Source: Kitasatospora cineracea
GTDB taxonomy: Bacteria; Actinomycetota; Actinomycetes; Streptomycetales; Streptomycetaceae
Length of the DNA: 64,000 nt
Assembly: GCF_003751605.1 (NCBI RefSeq)
Contig: NZ_RJVJ01000001.1
Span: 5,208,001-5,272,000, forward strand
Reading direction: 5' to 3'
The first letter of the stretch is position 1. The number at the start of each line of letters is the position of its first letter. This document shows, piece after piece, positions 40,498 through 49,145 of this stretch. Below the pieces are notes generated by a model. That model was not told the DNA's origin. It made no database searches and saw only the letters and a list, made by a program, of their open reading frames with translations. The position numbers and the translations under genes are program-made.

Positions 40498-41691
40498 ATG
40501 GAGAACCGGGCCTTGCGGCAGGCCAGGGAGGCAGCGGGCTGGACTCAGCAGGATGTGGCCGACCGTGTCCAGGACTGGCTCCTGGAACGTGACTTCGATC
40601 CCGGGAGCTTTGACGCCAGTACGGTCAGCCGCCTTGAATGCGGTCGCATCAGGTGGCCACGGGACGAGACGCGGACGGCACTGCGTGCGGTGTTCGGGGT
40701 CGACACCGATGCGGAACTCGGCCTGCACGGCAGGCGGAGGCCGCGGACCGCGAAGCCCGAGGTGAGTACGACGAGACGCCGAACCTTCCTGTCGATCGGC
40801 GCAGCCGCCGTGCTGCCCGACAGCGCGATCGCACCGACCCGACTCGGCGCCGACGATGTGCGCGAACTCCGGTACCACGTCGAAGCCCTGGCCGACTGGG
40901 ACCGCCGCTCCGGGGGCCGTTCCACCCGCCACTTCGCCGGCCTGGAACTGCAGCGCGCGATCGGCCTCGGCACGGCGTCGATGAACCCGGCCGTCCGCAC
41001 CAGCTGGAGCACCGAGGTGGCCCGGTTGGCCGGCCTGTACGCATGGACCACCTTCGACGCCGGGGCGAACGGCGCCGGGCCCGTCTTCGACCTGGCCCTC
41101 GAAGCAGCACGGGAGGCGAACGACTCCTCCGCCTACTGCCGCATCGCCACGAACGCCGCCCGCCAGGCCGTCCACGCGGCCGACGCCGACCGGGCACTGG
41201 CCCTCACCGCTTCCGTCCCCGGTGCTCACCCGCCCGCGGTTCGGGCGATGATCGCCGCCGTCACCGCGCAGGGCCTCGCACTCCGCGGTGACGTCCGGAG
41301 CGTGATGCGGGCCGTCGACGAGGCCGAAGCCCACGCGTCCCGCGCCGATGCTGCCGAAGAAGGCGAAGGGTGGATGCAGACCCTGACCCCGGGCAAACTC
41401 CGCTCCGACCTCGGCTACGCCCTGTACCGGTTGTCCGCGACCACCGGCCATCTCGTTCCCGATCTGGTGCCGCAACTGCGTCGCGCCGCCGGGGTATCCG
41501 CGACGGCCCAGCCTCGGGCGAAGGCGATGGGTGCAGCCCGGCTGGCCACCGTCCTGGTCCGCCAAGGGGAGCTGGACGAGGCCCGGCACCATGCGGCGGT
41601 CGCCGTCGAACTCGCTGCGGTCGTGCAGTCGGCGCGCCTCGACACGGCCGTCGCCGAGATGCGGGCAGCGGGTTGCGGAGAACCGTTCTGA
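40498..41691 (+). CDS. XRE-family HTH regulator with TPR-like C-terminal region
   Basis: A 397-residue regulator. The N-terminal helix-turn-helix (ALRQAREAAGWTQQDVADRV, then ASTVSRLECGR; residues 5-50) is unusual in having an extra charged insertion (QDWLLERDFDPGSF). An Arg-rich linker follows, and then an all-helical Ala-rich region of about 280 residues with TPR-like repeats (for example LDEARHHAAVAVELAAVVQ). Such proteins often sense small molecules or peptides in streptomycetes. It diverges from the MurA-like operon and may control it. The ligand is unknown. Confidence 0.82.
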   Translation: MENRALRQAREAAGWTQQDVADRVQDWLLERDFDPGSFDASTVSRLECGRIRWPRDETRTALRAVFGVDTDAELGLHGRRRPRTAKPEVSTTRRRTFLSIGAAAVLPDSAIAPTRLGADDVRELRYHVEALADWDRRSGGRSTRHFAGLELQRAIGLGTASMNPAVRTSWSTEVARLAGLYAWTTFDAGANGAGPVFDLALEAAREANDSSAYCRIATNAARQAVHAADADRALALTASVPGAHPPAVRAMIAAVTAQGLALRGDVRSVMRAVDEAEAHASRADAAEEGEGWMQTLTPGKLRSDLGYALYRLSATTGHLVPDLVPQLRRAAGVSATAQPRAKAMGAARLATVLVRQGELDEARHHAAVAVELAAVVQSARLDTAVAEMRAAGCGEPF

Positions 41692-41771
41692 ACCGGTCGC
41701 GCGGTTCGTCGCGGAGCCGGGGCGGCCAGTAGCCTTCGAGACGACACGGCAGCCGAGAGGACCGGGACGAC

Positions 41772-43550
41772 ATGACCGAGAACGACGGACTGTCGGCTGC
41801 GGAAGCGGCTAGAGCCGCTGTCACCCGCGACGAGCTGGTGGCGGCTCACGGCGCGCTCTGGTGGCTGGAATCCGATCCGGACCAGGGCGGAGGGAAACGG
41901 CTGGTCCGATCCGAACCGTCCGGCCGGGCCGTCCCGGTCACTCCTTCCGCACTGCCGGTGGGTGGTTCGCTGCACGCCTACGGGGGCGGGAACTTCGCCG
42001 TCGCCGAAGACGCGGTGTGGTTCGTCGGCCCGGGGGACGGGGTCTTCTTCCAGCCCGTCGACGGCGATCCGGTCGTGCTGGAAAAAGGGAACGGCTGGGC
42101 CTACGGGGACCTCTCGCTGAGCCCGGACGGGAGGCTGCTCGCGGTCCGCGGCAACGACGGCACGGACGAGATCGTCGCCATCGCTCCGGACGGACAGGTG
42201 GAGGTGCTCGTCGGCTCCCCCGACTTCCTGGGCCACCCCCGTGTCGCGGGAGGCCGCTTGGCCTTCCTGGAGTGGGACCGGCACCGGATGCCTTGGGACG
42301 GTACCCGGCTGGTTGTCACGGGCATCGGTGACAGCCCGTCAGCTGCGTGCCGGATCGCGGGCGGGCCCGCCGAATCCGTGGTCCAGCCCGTTTGGGGCCC
42401 CGACGGCGAGCTGTACTTCCTGTCGGACCGCACCGGGTGGTGGAACCTCTACCGCCACCGCGCCGCGGGCGCCGTCGAAGCAGTGGCCCCGATCGAAGCC
42501 GACTGCGCTCCGGCCCCGTGGGAGGGCGGCTACCGGTCGTACGCGCTCTCCCCGGCCGGCGACACCGTCCTGACCGCGACGGACGGCATCACCACCGAGT
42601 TGCTCGTGGTGGACGGCGCAGGGCAGGTGTCGCGGATCGGGGCGAACCTCAGCTCCGTGAAGCCGTACGTGGCGCTCCTGGATGATGCGGTCGCCGTGAT
42701 CGGATCGACTCCGACGAGTGCACCGGCGATCTGGACGGCTGATCTCGACAGCCGGTCCGGCGCGGTGGCCCTTCCGGCTTCCGCCGCGGAGCCGCTCACC
42801 GGACCTCGGTCCGGGCCGCCGCCCGTGGTGCGGTCCGTCCCCGGGGCCGACGGGCAGGTGCGCTACCTGCTCCACCTGCCCGAGGCCGACGGCCCGGTAC
42901 CGGTGCTCGTCCGCGCGCACCCCGGACCGACCGACGGGGTGCCCCTGCGGTTGGACTGGTCGGTGCAGTACTTCGTCAGCCACGGCTTCGCGGTCGCGGA
43001 ACCGCTCTACCGCGGGAGCACCGGCCGGGGCCGGGCCTTCCGGCAGCAACTGGACGGCCGGTGGGGCGAACTCGACGTGGACGACTGCGCCGCCGTGGCC
43101 GAGCACCTCGTCGCCCAGGGCGTGGCCCGCCCCGACGCCCTCTTCCTCAGCGGTGCCAGCGCCGGCGGGTACACCACGCTCCAAGCCGCTTGCCGGCCGG
43201 GCCCGTTCGCCGCGGCGACCGCGATCTCGGCGATCATCGACCCGGCCCGGTGGGAGCAGTCGGTACCGGCGTGGCAGCGCCCGCACGCGGTGGCCCTCCG
43301 CGGCCCGGCCGGTGCTGTCCGGCCGGAGCGGATCCGCTGCCCCGTCCTGGTGATCCACGGTTCGAAGGACACCATCACGTCCGGAGAGGATGCCATGGAG
43401 TTCGGCCGCGCCCTCGCCGCCCGCGGGGCGGGCGAGGTGCTGCTGCTGGACGGCGGCGACCACTACCTGTCCGACCCCCGGCACCGTGCGGCGGCGCTGG
43501 CCGCCGAACTCGGCTTCTACCGTACGGCGGTGCTCGGTCTCATCCGGTGA
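41772..43550 (+). CDS. Prolyl-oligopeptidase-family (S9) serine peptidase
   Basis: A 592-residue cytoplasmic hydrolase with an N-terminal beta-propeller (about residues 25-330; repeats such as YGDLSLSPDGRLLAVRG and VQPVWGPDGELYFLSDRTGWWNLY) and a C-terminal alpha/beta hydrolase. The triad is visible: Ser in FLSGASAGGYTTLQ, Asp in VIHGSKDTITSGE and His in LDGGDHYLSDP. It resembles the DPP4/acylaminoacyl-peptidase branch and should release short peptides or acyl amino acids. It is on the same strand as the XRE gene, 80 bp downstream, and its 3' end overlaps the next convergent regulator by 11 bp. Confidence 0.88.
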   Translation: MTENDGLSAAEAARAAVTRDELVAAHGALWWLESDPDQGGGKRLVRSEPSGRAVPVTPSALPVGGSLHAYGGGNFAVAEDAVWFVGPGDGVFFQPVDGDPVVLEKGNGWAYGDLSLSPDGRLLAVRGNDGTDEIVAIAPDGQVEVLVGSPDFLGHPRVAGGRLAFLEWDRHRMPWDGTRLVVTGIGDSPSAACRIAGGPAESVVQPVWGPDGELYFLSDRTGWWNLYRHRAAGAVEAVAPIEADCAPAPWEGGYRSYALSPAGDTVLTATDGITTELLVVDGAGQVSRIGANLSSVKPYVALLDDAVAVIGSTPTSAPAIWTADLDSRSGAVALPASAAEPLTGPRSGPPPVVRSVPGADGQVRYLLHLPEADGPVPVLVRAHPGPTDGVPLRLDWSVQYFVSHGFAVAEPLYRGSTGRGRAFRQQLDGRWGELDVDDCAAVAEHLVAQGVARPDALFLSGASAGGYTTLQAACRPGPFAAATAISAIIDPARWEQSVPAWQRPHAVALRGPAGAVRPERIRCPVLVIHGSKDTITSGEDAMEFGRALAARGAGEVLLLDGGDHYLSDPRHRAAALAAELGFYRTAVLGLIR

Positions 43551-44784
43551 CGGCGGCCGGCAAAACCGCCCTCGTGAACTCCTGCAGCTCCCGCACGGGG
43601 GCGTACCCGCTGTGCGGGCCGAGCGCGCCGAGGACCGCACCGACCCGTTCGACGCACCGGCCCGACCCGGTGCGCGCGGCGTACTCGACGGCCTCGGTGC
43701 CTACCGCACACGCCTGGTCCAACTCGCCGGAAGCGATCCAGGTGGAAGCGAGCAGGGCCGCGTCGATCGCACGCCGACGCACCCGGTCGGTGCCCACTCC
43801 GCCGAGCGCGTCGACCAGTTGTCCCCGGGCGGTCGGCGGCCTGCCGAGGTCGTGGAAGCAGTGGGCCGCCTCGTCCGCGAGGTAGGCGTGGGTGAAGTAG
43901 CCGATCCACGGCGGTTCGTCCGAGCCTCCTTCGTCGAGCAGCCGCTCCGCCTCCAGGAGCAGCCTGGTCGCCTCGTCTTCCCGCTGGAGACGCGCGTTGG
44001 CCCTGGCCACCACCGCCGTGATCGCCGCCCTGGTGGCAGGGCTCGCGGCCGTCCCGGCAGCGGCCAGGGCGGCCGATGCCCAGCGCAGCGCCAACTCGGC
44101 CTCGCCGCAGTGCAACGCGAGGTGCCCGAGGTTGACGGCCGTCAGGTACGCACCGTAGGCGTGGTCGCCGGTGGCGACGGTCAGGTTCAGCGCGCGTTGG
44201 TAGTACGCCTGCGCTTGCTGGGGGCGGCCGTTGTCCACGGCCTGGTAGCCCGCCAGCTCGCAGGCTTCGGCGGTCAGCATGGCCCGCTGGTGCGCGATCG
44301 AGGGACTGGCTGCGGGGCGCTGCTGGAGGTCGTTGAGCTGACGTTCGATGAAATCGGTGACCTGTCCGGCGCTCTGCCTGGCGCCGTAGGTGTGATCGAG
44401 CTGGCGGAACACGGCCAGCATCTGCCTCACCATCCCCAGATCCTCCTCCGTGACCCGCAGGGCCCGGCCAGGGGAGGGCCCACCGGTCGGTGACAGGCCG
44501 ATCCAGTCGTTGACCATGTCGTCGAGGTCATGCAACGACGACGGATTGGAAGACGGGCCGGGGCTTCGGCTGCTGTCGGCCGCCGAGTTGAGCAGAGCGT
44601 CCAACTTTTCGACGCTGATCTTCAACGCCGTTGCGACCCGGGGAAGTTGCCTGGGGTAGGGCGTGGCCTCGCCGCGTTCCCACCGGCCCCAGGTCCGGCG
44701 GTCGACCCCGGCTGCCCGAGCGGCATCGTCCTGGGAGTGGCCGACCGCCCTGCGGCGCATCGCCAGCGGCGACGAGTCGTTCAT
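43540..44784 (-). CDS. XRE-family HTH regulator with TPR repeats
   Basis: A 414-residue regulator. The start is the ATG at 44784 (MNDSSPLAMRRRAVGHSQDD); the frame is open further upstream, but that region holds direct repeats that look regulatory. The HTH is at residues 9-40 (SQDDAARAAGVDRRTWGRWERG). The remainder is a TPR-like array, including QQAQAYYQRALNLTVATGDH and GEAELALRWASAALAAAG. The 3' end overlaps the convergent S9 peptidase by 11 bp. It diverges from the ten-gene array starting at 45131 and may regulate it, with a signal-binding TPR domain. Confidence 0.85.
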   Translation of the reverse strand: MNDSSPLAMRRRAVGHSQDDAARAAGVDRRTWGRWERGEATPYPRQLPRVATALKISVEKLDALLNSAADSSRSPGPSSNPSSLHDLDDMVNDWIGLSPTGGPSPGRALRVTEEDLGMVRQMLAVFRQLDHTYGARQSAGQVTDFIERQLNDLQQRPAASPSIAHQRAMLTAEACELAGYQAVDNGRPQQAQAYYQRALNLTVATGDHAYGAYLTAVNLGHLALHCGEAELALRWASAALAAAGTAASPATRAAITAVVARANARLQREDEATRLLLEAERLLDEGGSDEPPWIGYFTHAYLADEAAHCFHDLGRPPTARGQLVDALGGVGTDRVRRRAIDAALLASTWIASGELDQACAVGTEAVEYAARTGSGRCVERVGAVLGALGPHSGYAPVRELQEFTRAVLPAAVTG

Positions 44785-45130
44785 CGGCAACCCCCACTTC
44801 GATGCCCGGAGAAACCGCAGCTCAAAGCCGCGATGTCCCAAGGCTGTCCCACGGATGTCCCCAAGTCTGACCTGTTCAGCTCCAGTTCGTGCCTGATTCT
44901 CTGTACTCACACCCGATCCGGTTCGTTCGGGAGAGTGGCGCGACTCGGTCGGCGTGCGGACGAACACCGACAGGCAGAGGCGCTGGTGCGGCTCTCCGAT
45001 GTCGAAGCGGGTCCCTGTATGTCATGTTCAGATCAAAAAGCTGCTGCGCTACCGGCCATGTGGCAGATACCACGGCCGTTGCTACGGCTGCCGGGGCCGC
45101 ACCGACGGACCACGAAGGAGGAAGCAGGTC
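44785..45130. other. 346-bp divergent promoter region upstream of the ten-gene array
   Basis: No gene is evident. Three direct TGTCCC repeats at exact 11-bp spacing lie at 44834-44861. A relatively AT-rich stretch (45025-45050) may hold the rightward promoter, but no convincing -35/-10 pair was recognised. AAGGAGG at 45115-45121 is the ribosome-binding site of the first gene. Confidence 0.5.
44834..44862. promoter_or_regulatory. Three 7-bp direct repeats with 11-bp period
   Basis: TGTCCCA, TGTCCCA and TGTCCCC start at 44834, 44845 and 44856, each separated by 4 bp. Heptamers repeated once per helical turn are the known pattern of SARP-type activator sites. No SARP gene lies in the window, so the binding protein could instead be the XRE/TPR regulator encoded next to it. 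Confidence 0.5.
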
Positions 45131-46117
45131 ATGTCATCAGCGCCCACGGCGGTCGGCACCGCCCAACTCGTGCCGCATCCGGCCGGCCATGACGGCGAGC
45201 TGCGGGCGGCGGTCGAGGAACTGCGGCAGGGACGGCGGTTCGCAGCGCGGGCGCTGCTCGCCCGTACCTGGGGGGACCCGGGGCTGTGGGCGGCGCGGAC
45301 CCAGGTACTCGGCGCGGCAGCCGGCCACTCCGACGTGCTCCGCCATTGGGAGACCGAGGAGCCGGAGGCCGTCGGCCTGATCGCGCTGTGCACCCGTGTC
45401 GCGGTGGACCGCGCCGTGCTGGCCGGCCGGCAGCAGCCCGGCTCGCGCGATGCCGCGGCGCTGGACGGGGCTGCCCGGCAGTGGTGCTGGCTGACGGCTT
45501 CGGCGACCGAGGGCGACCCGGTGCCGTGGCTGGGCCTGCTCACCCTCGCGCAGTTGGACTCCCGGCAGGTCCGGCAGGAACACCGAGTGTCGGCGCCCGA
45601 CCGGATGCTGCCACCGGGGCCGTGGGGGCTGTTCGGCCAGGCCCGCCGGGTCGACCCGTGGGGCCGGGAGGCGTTCCACCGGATGCTGCGCTTCTGGGCG
45701 GCCCGCGGTGAGAGCGGTCCCGCTGCCGAGTTCCTGGCCGCCCACCTGCCCGGCGCACCGGAAGGCTCAGCCCTTCACGCCCTGCCGCTGTACCTGTACG
45801 TCGACCGCTACCGCCGAGCGAAGCGCAAGGACGCCGTTCTGCTGCAGTGGACGAACGAGGAGAAGGTCCGCGCCACGGTGCTGACCGCGTTCTCGCACTG
45901 GCAGTTCGCGCTCGAGCGGGGTGCCCGGTGGCCGGTGGGGGACGAGAGTCACCTCGCCCACGCGCTCTGGGCGAGCCGCCGACCCCGGGAGGCGGCCGAG
46001 GTATTCACCGGCATGAGCCCGTTCGTCGCCTCGGAACCCTGGGTGACCATGTCCCCGGACCGGCCGGGTGACCTGCTGCGGCAGGCGCTGGCCCAGTCGT
46101 ACGCCGTCGCCGGCTGA
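45131..46117 (+). CDS. Unknown helical protein, first gene of the array
   Basis: A 328-residue soluble protein with no recognised family. It is rich in Ala, Leu, Arg and Trp and appears all-helical, with repeating features reminiscent of TPR or DUF4034-like repeats (ELRAAVEELRQGRRFAARAL near the N-terminus; HALWASRRPREAAEVFTG near the C-terminus). The ATG has AAGGAGG 9 nt upstream, which is strong. It heads the rightward set leading to the permease 55 bp downstream. Residues 205-245 (ALPLYLYVDRYRRAKRKDAV) are distinctive and may help in searches. Function cannot be assigned. Confidence 0.7.
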   Translation: MSSAPTAVGTAQLVPHPAGHDGELRAAVEELRQGRRFAARALLARTWGDPGLWAARTQVLGAAAGHSDVLRHWETEEPEAVGLIALCTRVAVDRAVLAGRQQPGSRDAAALDGAARQWCWLTASATEGDPVPWLGLLTLAQLDSRQVRQEHRVSAPDRMLPPGPWGLFGQARRVDPWGREAFHRMLRFWAARGESGPAAEFLAAHLPGAPEGSALHALPLYLYVDRYRRAKRKDAVLLQWTNEEKVRATVLTAFSHWQFALERGARWPVGDESHLAHALWASRRPREAAEVFTGMSPFVASEPWVTMSPDRPGDLLRQALAQSYAVAG

Positions 46118-46172
46118 CCGCTGCTCTTCCGTCCGCCGGACTCAACTCCCCTTTTTCACTGGAGGTTTCGCC

Positions 46173-47663
46173 ATGCCCGGATCCAATCCCGTGCTTCTGC
46201 CCGAGGACGACTACCTCCGCTCTCTCGGCTACCAGCCCGAACTGCTGCGCAAGATGGGCTCCTTCGGGAACTTCGCTGTCAGCTTCTCGGTCATCTCGGT
46301 ACTCAGCGGCTGCATGACGCTGTTCGGCTTCGGGCTGACGGCCGGCGGGCCGACCGTGATGATGCTGGGCTGGGTCGCCGTGGGCCTGGCCGTGCTGCTG
46401 GTCGGCATGTCGCTGGCGGAGGTCACCAGCGCCTACCCCACTTCCGGCGCGCTCTTCTACATGTCGAGGCAGCTCGGCGGCCCCCGGTGGGGCTGGGTGA
46501 CGGGCTGGCTGAACTTGCTGGGGCTGCTGGGCGGGATCGCCGGCATCGACTACGGGGCAGCGGGCTTCATCGCGGCGTTCGCCGGACTGCAGTGGGGCGT
46601 CGTTCCGACGCCAGGCCTGATCCTGGGCGTCTTCGCGGGCGTCCTGCTGCTGCATGCGCTGCTGAACGTCGTCGGGGTCCGGGCCGTCAGTGTGCTCAAC
46701 TCGGTCTCGGTATGGTGGCACCTGGCCGGTGTCGCGCTGATCGTCGGTGTGCTGGCCGTCGTGCCCGCCCGCCACCAGACGATGGGCTGGGTGATCGGAC
46801 ACTTCGAGAACGGCACCGGTTGGTCCAGCCCCCTCTACGCCTCTGCGATCGGGCTGCTGCTGGGCGGTTACACCTTCTGCGGCTTCGACGCTTCCGCTCA
46901 CATGAGCGAGGAGACCGCTGACGCACGGGTGGCCGCGCCCCGTGGCATCGTCCGCTCGATCTGGGTGTCGCTGCTGGTCGGGTTCGTCCTGCTGGGCGGC
47001 CTGCTGTTCGCCGTTCAGGACTACGACGGGACGGTCGCCGCCGCGGTGCCGCCCGCACAGATCTTCCTGGATGCGCTCGGCGCGGGCGGCGCGAAGACGC
47101 TGCTGCTGGTCGTCATCGGCGCGCAGCTGTTCTGCGGCAGCGCGGAGACCACCGCCGCGAGCCGGATGATCTACTCCTTCTCGCGGGACGGCGCGCTGCC
47201 GGGCTCGGCGACGTGGCGCCGGGTCTCGGCCAACGGCACTCCGGTGCCGGCGGTGTGGCTGGCGGTGACGGTGGCGTTCGTCCTGGCCGTCCCTTCACTC
47301 TGGTCGGCCACCGCGTACGGCGCGGTGACGGCGGTGAACGTGATCGGCATGACCCCGTCGTACGTCGTCCCGGTCTTCCTGAAGCTGCGCTACCCGCACA
47401 AGTTCACCCCGGGGCCGTGGAACCTGGGCCGCTGGAGCAGGCCGGTGGGGATCGCGGCGGTGGTATGGGTGGCGGTGCTGACGGTACTGGTGTGCCTGCC
47501 GCAGCGCGCCCCGGTGACGGTCGACTCGTTCAACTACGCACCACTCACCCTGCTGGCGGTCCTCGCCATGGCGTGGGTGTGGTGGAAGCTCGCCGGCGAC
47601 AAGTTCGACGTCCCGGTGGTGGCCGACGCCCACCTGGCCAAGATCGAGGCCCAGATCGTATGA
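46173..47663 (+). CDS. APC-superfamily amino acid permease (GABA/polyamine-permease-like)
   Basis: A 496-residue membrane protein with about 12 segments. The N-terminal DDYLRSLGYQPELLRKMGSF and the next FGNFAVSFSVISVLSGCMTLFG, followed by MSLAEVTSAYPTSGALFYMS, are typical of the bacterial GABA permease/amino acid transporter group; GFDASAHMSEETADA marks helix 6. GGAGG lies 7 nt before the ATG. The stop overlaps the start of a glutamine-synthetase-like ligase (ATGA). A permease coupled to such a ligase suggests uptake and gamma-glutamylation of an amine or amino acid, as in PuuP/PuuA. Confidence 0.88.
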   Translation: MPGSNPVLLPEDDYLRSLGYQPELLRKMGSFGNFAVSFSVISVLSGCMTLFGFGLTAGGPTVMMLGWVAVGLAVLLVGMSLAEVTSAYPTSGALFYMSRQLGGPRWGWVTGWLNLLGLLGGIAGIDYGAAGFIAAFAGLQWGVVPTPGLILGVFAGVLLLHALLNVVGVRAVSVLNSVSVWWHLAGVALIVGVLAVVPARHQTMGWVIGHFENGTGWSSPLYASAIGLLLGGYTFCGFDASAHMSEETADARVAAPRGIVRSIWVSLLVGFVLLGGLLFAVQDYDGTVAAAVPPAQIFLDALGAGGAKTLLLVVIGAQLFCGSAETTAASRMIYSFSRDGALPGSATWRRVSANGTPVPAVWLAVTVAFVLAVPSLWSATAYGAVTAVNVIGMTPSYVVPVFLKLRYPHKFTPGPWNLGRWSRPVGIAAVVWVAVLTVLVCLPQRAPVTVDSFNYAPLTLLAVLAMAWVWWKLAGDKFDVPVVADAHLAKIEAQIV

Positions 47664-49060
47664 GGACGACGATGCGGGCCGCTCGCCCCGCGGCAACCCC
47701 TCCCACCAGACCGGTCGGACCGCTGGAGCAACTGGTCACCGACTTCGACCTCGACACCGTGCTGGTGGCGATGATCGACCAACAGGGCAGACTCAAGGGC
47801 AAGGAGTACGACGCGGCCGGGCTGGCCGAGCGGCTGGCGGCAGGGTCGTCGCTGGAGGTGTGCGGCTACCTGCTCGGCACCGATGTGGACATGACCCCGG
47901 CAGCACGCGGACCGTTCTCGTGGACGAGCGGGTTCGGCGACGTCGAGATGTTGCCCGGTACGGAGCGGGCCCGGCTGCTGCCGTGGTTGCCGGCCACCGC
48001 GCTGGTCCTCGCCGACCTGGTCAGTTACGGAGCCCCGCATCCGCTGGCTCCGACTACGGTGCTGGAGCGGCAACTGCGCCTGCTGGCCCGCCTCGGCGTC
48101 GTACCCCAGGTCGGCATCGAGACGGAGTTCGTGCTCTACGAGGGCACCCTCCGGGACGCGGAGGCGTCCGGGTGGCGTCGCCTTCGCCCCGCGGCCTGCG
48201 GAAACCGCGACTACGCGCTGGACGCCCCCGGCCCGGTGCGGGAGTTCGGCCGTCGCCTGCGGCAGGTCCTCGGGGCGGCCGGCCTGCCGGTCGAGGCCGT
48301 CAAAGGGGAAGGTGCGCCCGGTCAGGTCGAAGTGACCTTCCCGTACGGAGTCGCCGAGGAAGCGTGCATCCAGCACGTGCTGTTCAAGCATGCCGCGAAG
48401 ACGGTCGCGGACGGGCTGGGGCTGACAGCGTCGTTCATGGCGGCGAACCCCGGTGGGGTCGGCTCGGGGATGCACCTGCACGTCTCCCTGCACGACGGTG
48501 ACGGCCGGTCGCTGCTGGCCGCCGACCCGGAGCGCGGCACGGAGCTGTCGGAACTGGGCGGGTGGGCGGTGGCCGGGCTGCTGGCCGCGATGGGGGAGTT
48601 CGGCCCGCTGTGGGCGCCGTACGTCAACAGCTACAAGCGGCTCGCCACCGACCACTCCTTCGCGCCGACCCGCCTCGCGTGGGGTCGGGACAACCGGACG
48701 TGCGCGGTCAGGGTGGTCGGCCACGGCCCCAGCCTGCGGCTGGAAGTGCGGCTGCCGGGCGCGGACGCCAACCCGCTGCTCGCCCTGGCAGCAGCGCTGG
48801 CCGGCATCCGGCACGGCATCACCGCCAGGCTCGAACCCCCGCCCGCCGTCAGCGGCGACGCCTACGTGCTGCTCGACGCCCCACCGGTGCCGTGCTCCCT
48901 CCAGGAGGCCGTCGGCCTGTTCGAGGCCAGCGCGCTGGCCGGGGAACTACTGGGCGAACCTGTGGTCCGGCACCTGGCGCGGGTGGCCCAGATGGACCTG
49001 GACCACCACGCCGCGCGCGTCACCGACGCCGAGGTCGAGCGCGGCCTGGCCCAGGCGTGA
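47660..49060 (+). CDS. Glutamine-synthetase-family ligase (gamma-glutamyl-amide type)
   Basis: A 466-residue GS-fold enzyme, distinct from housekeeping GlnA. Active-site pieces are QVGIETEFVLYEG (metal Glu), EGAPGQVEVTFPYG, GGVGSGMHLHVSL (metal His), and NSYKRL with FAPTRLAWGRDNRTCAVRV (ATP and glutamate site). The N-terminal beta-grasp half (about residues 25-120) is present. This type ligates glutamate to amines or amino compounds with ATP (PuuA/GlnA3-like). It is coupled by ATGA to the permease, so it probably acts on the imported compound. The true acceptor is unknown; the Tyr adenylylation region of GlnA was not recognised. Confidence 0.87.
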   Translation: MRTTMRAARPAATPPTRPVGPLEQLVTDFDLDTVLVAMIDQQGRLKGKEYDAAGLAERLAAGSSLEVCGYLLGTDVDMTPAARGPFSWTSGFGDVEMLPGTERARLLPWLPATALVLADLVSYGAPHPLAPTTVLERQLRLLARLGVVPQVGIETEFVLYEGTLRDAEASGWRRLRPAACGNRDYALDAPGPVREFGRRLRQVLGAAGLPVEAVKGEGAPGQVEVTFPYGVAEEACIQHVLFKHAAKTVADGLGLTASFMAANPGGVGSGMHLHVSLHDGDGRSLLAADPERGTELSELGGWAVAGLLAAMGEFGPLWAPYVNSYKRLATDHSFAPTRLAWGRDNRTCAVRVVGHGPSLRLEVRLPGADANPLLALAAALAGIRHGITARLEPPPAVSGDAYVLLDAPPVPCSLQEAVGLFEASALAGELLGEPVVRHLARVAQMDLDHHAARVTDAEVERGLAQA

Positions 49061-49145
49061 GTCCCGGGACGGCAGCGGACCAGCCTCCGAGCCCGCCGTC
49101 GGCCTGAACCAACTTCCTTGTACTGAACGACTGTTGGAGATCCAC

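Noticed and set aside
47660-49060. Housekeeping glutamine synthetase GlnA
   Set aside because: Motifs fit the GS fold, but the gene lies in a permease operon and lacks a recognisable GlnA adenylylation region; a gamma-glutamyl-amide-type ligase fits better.
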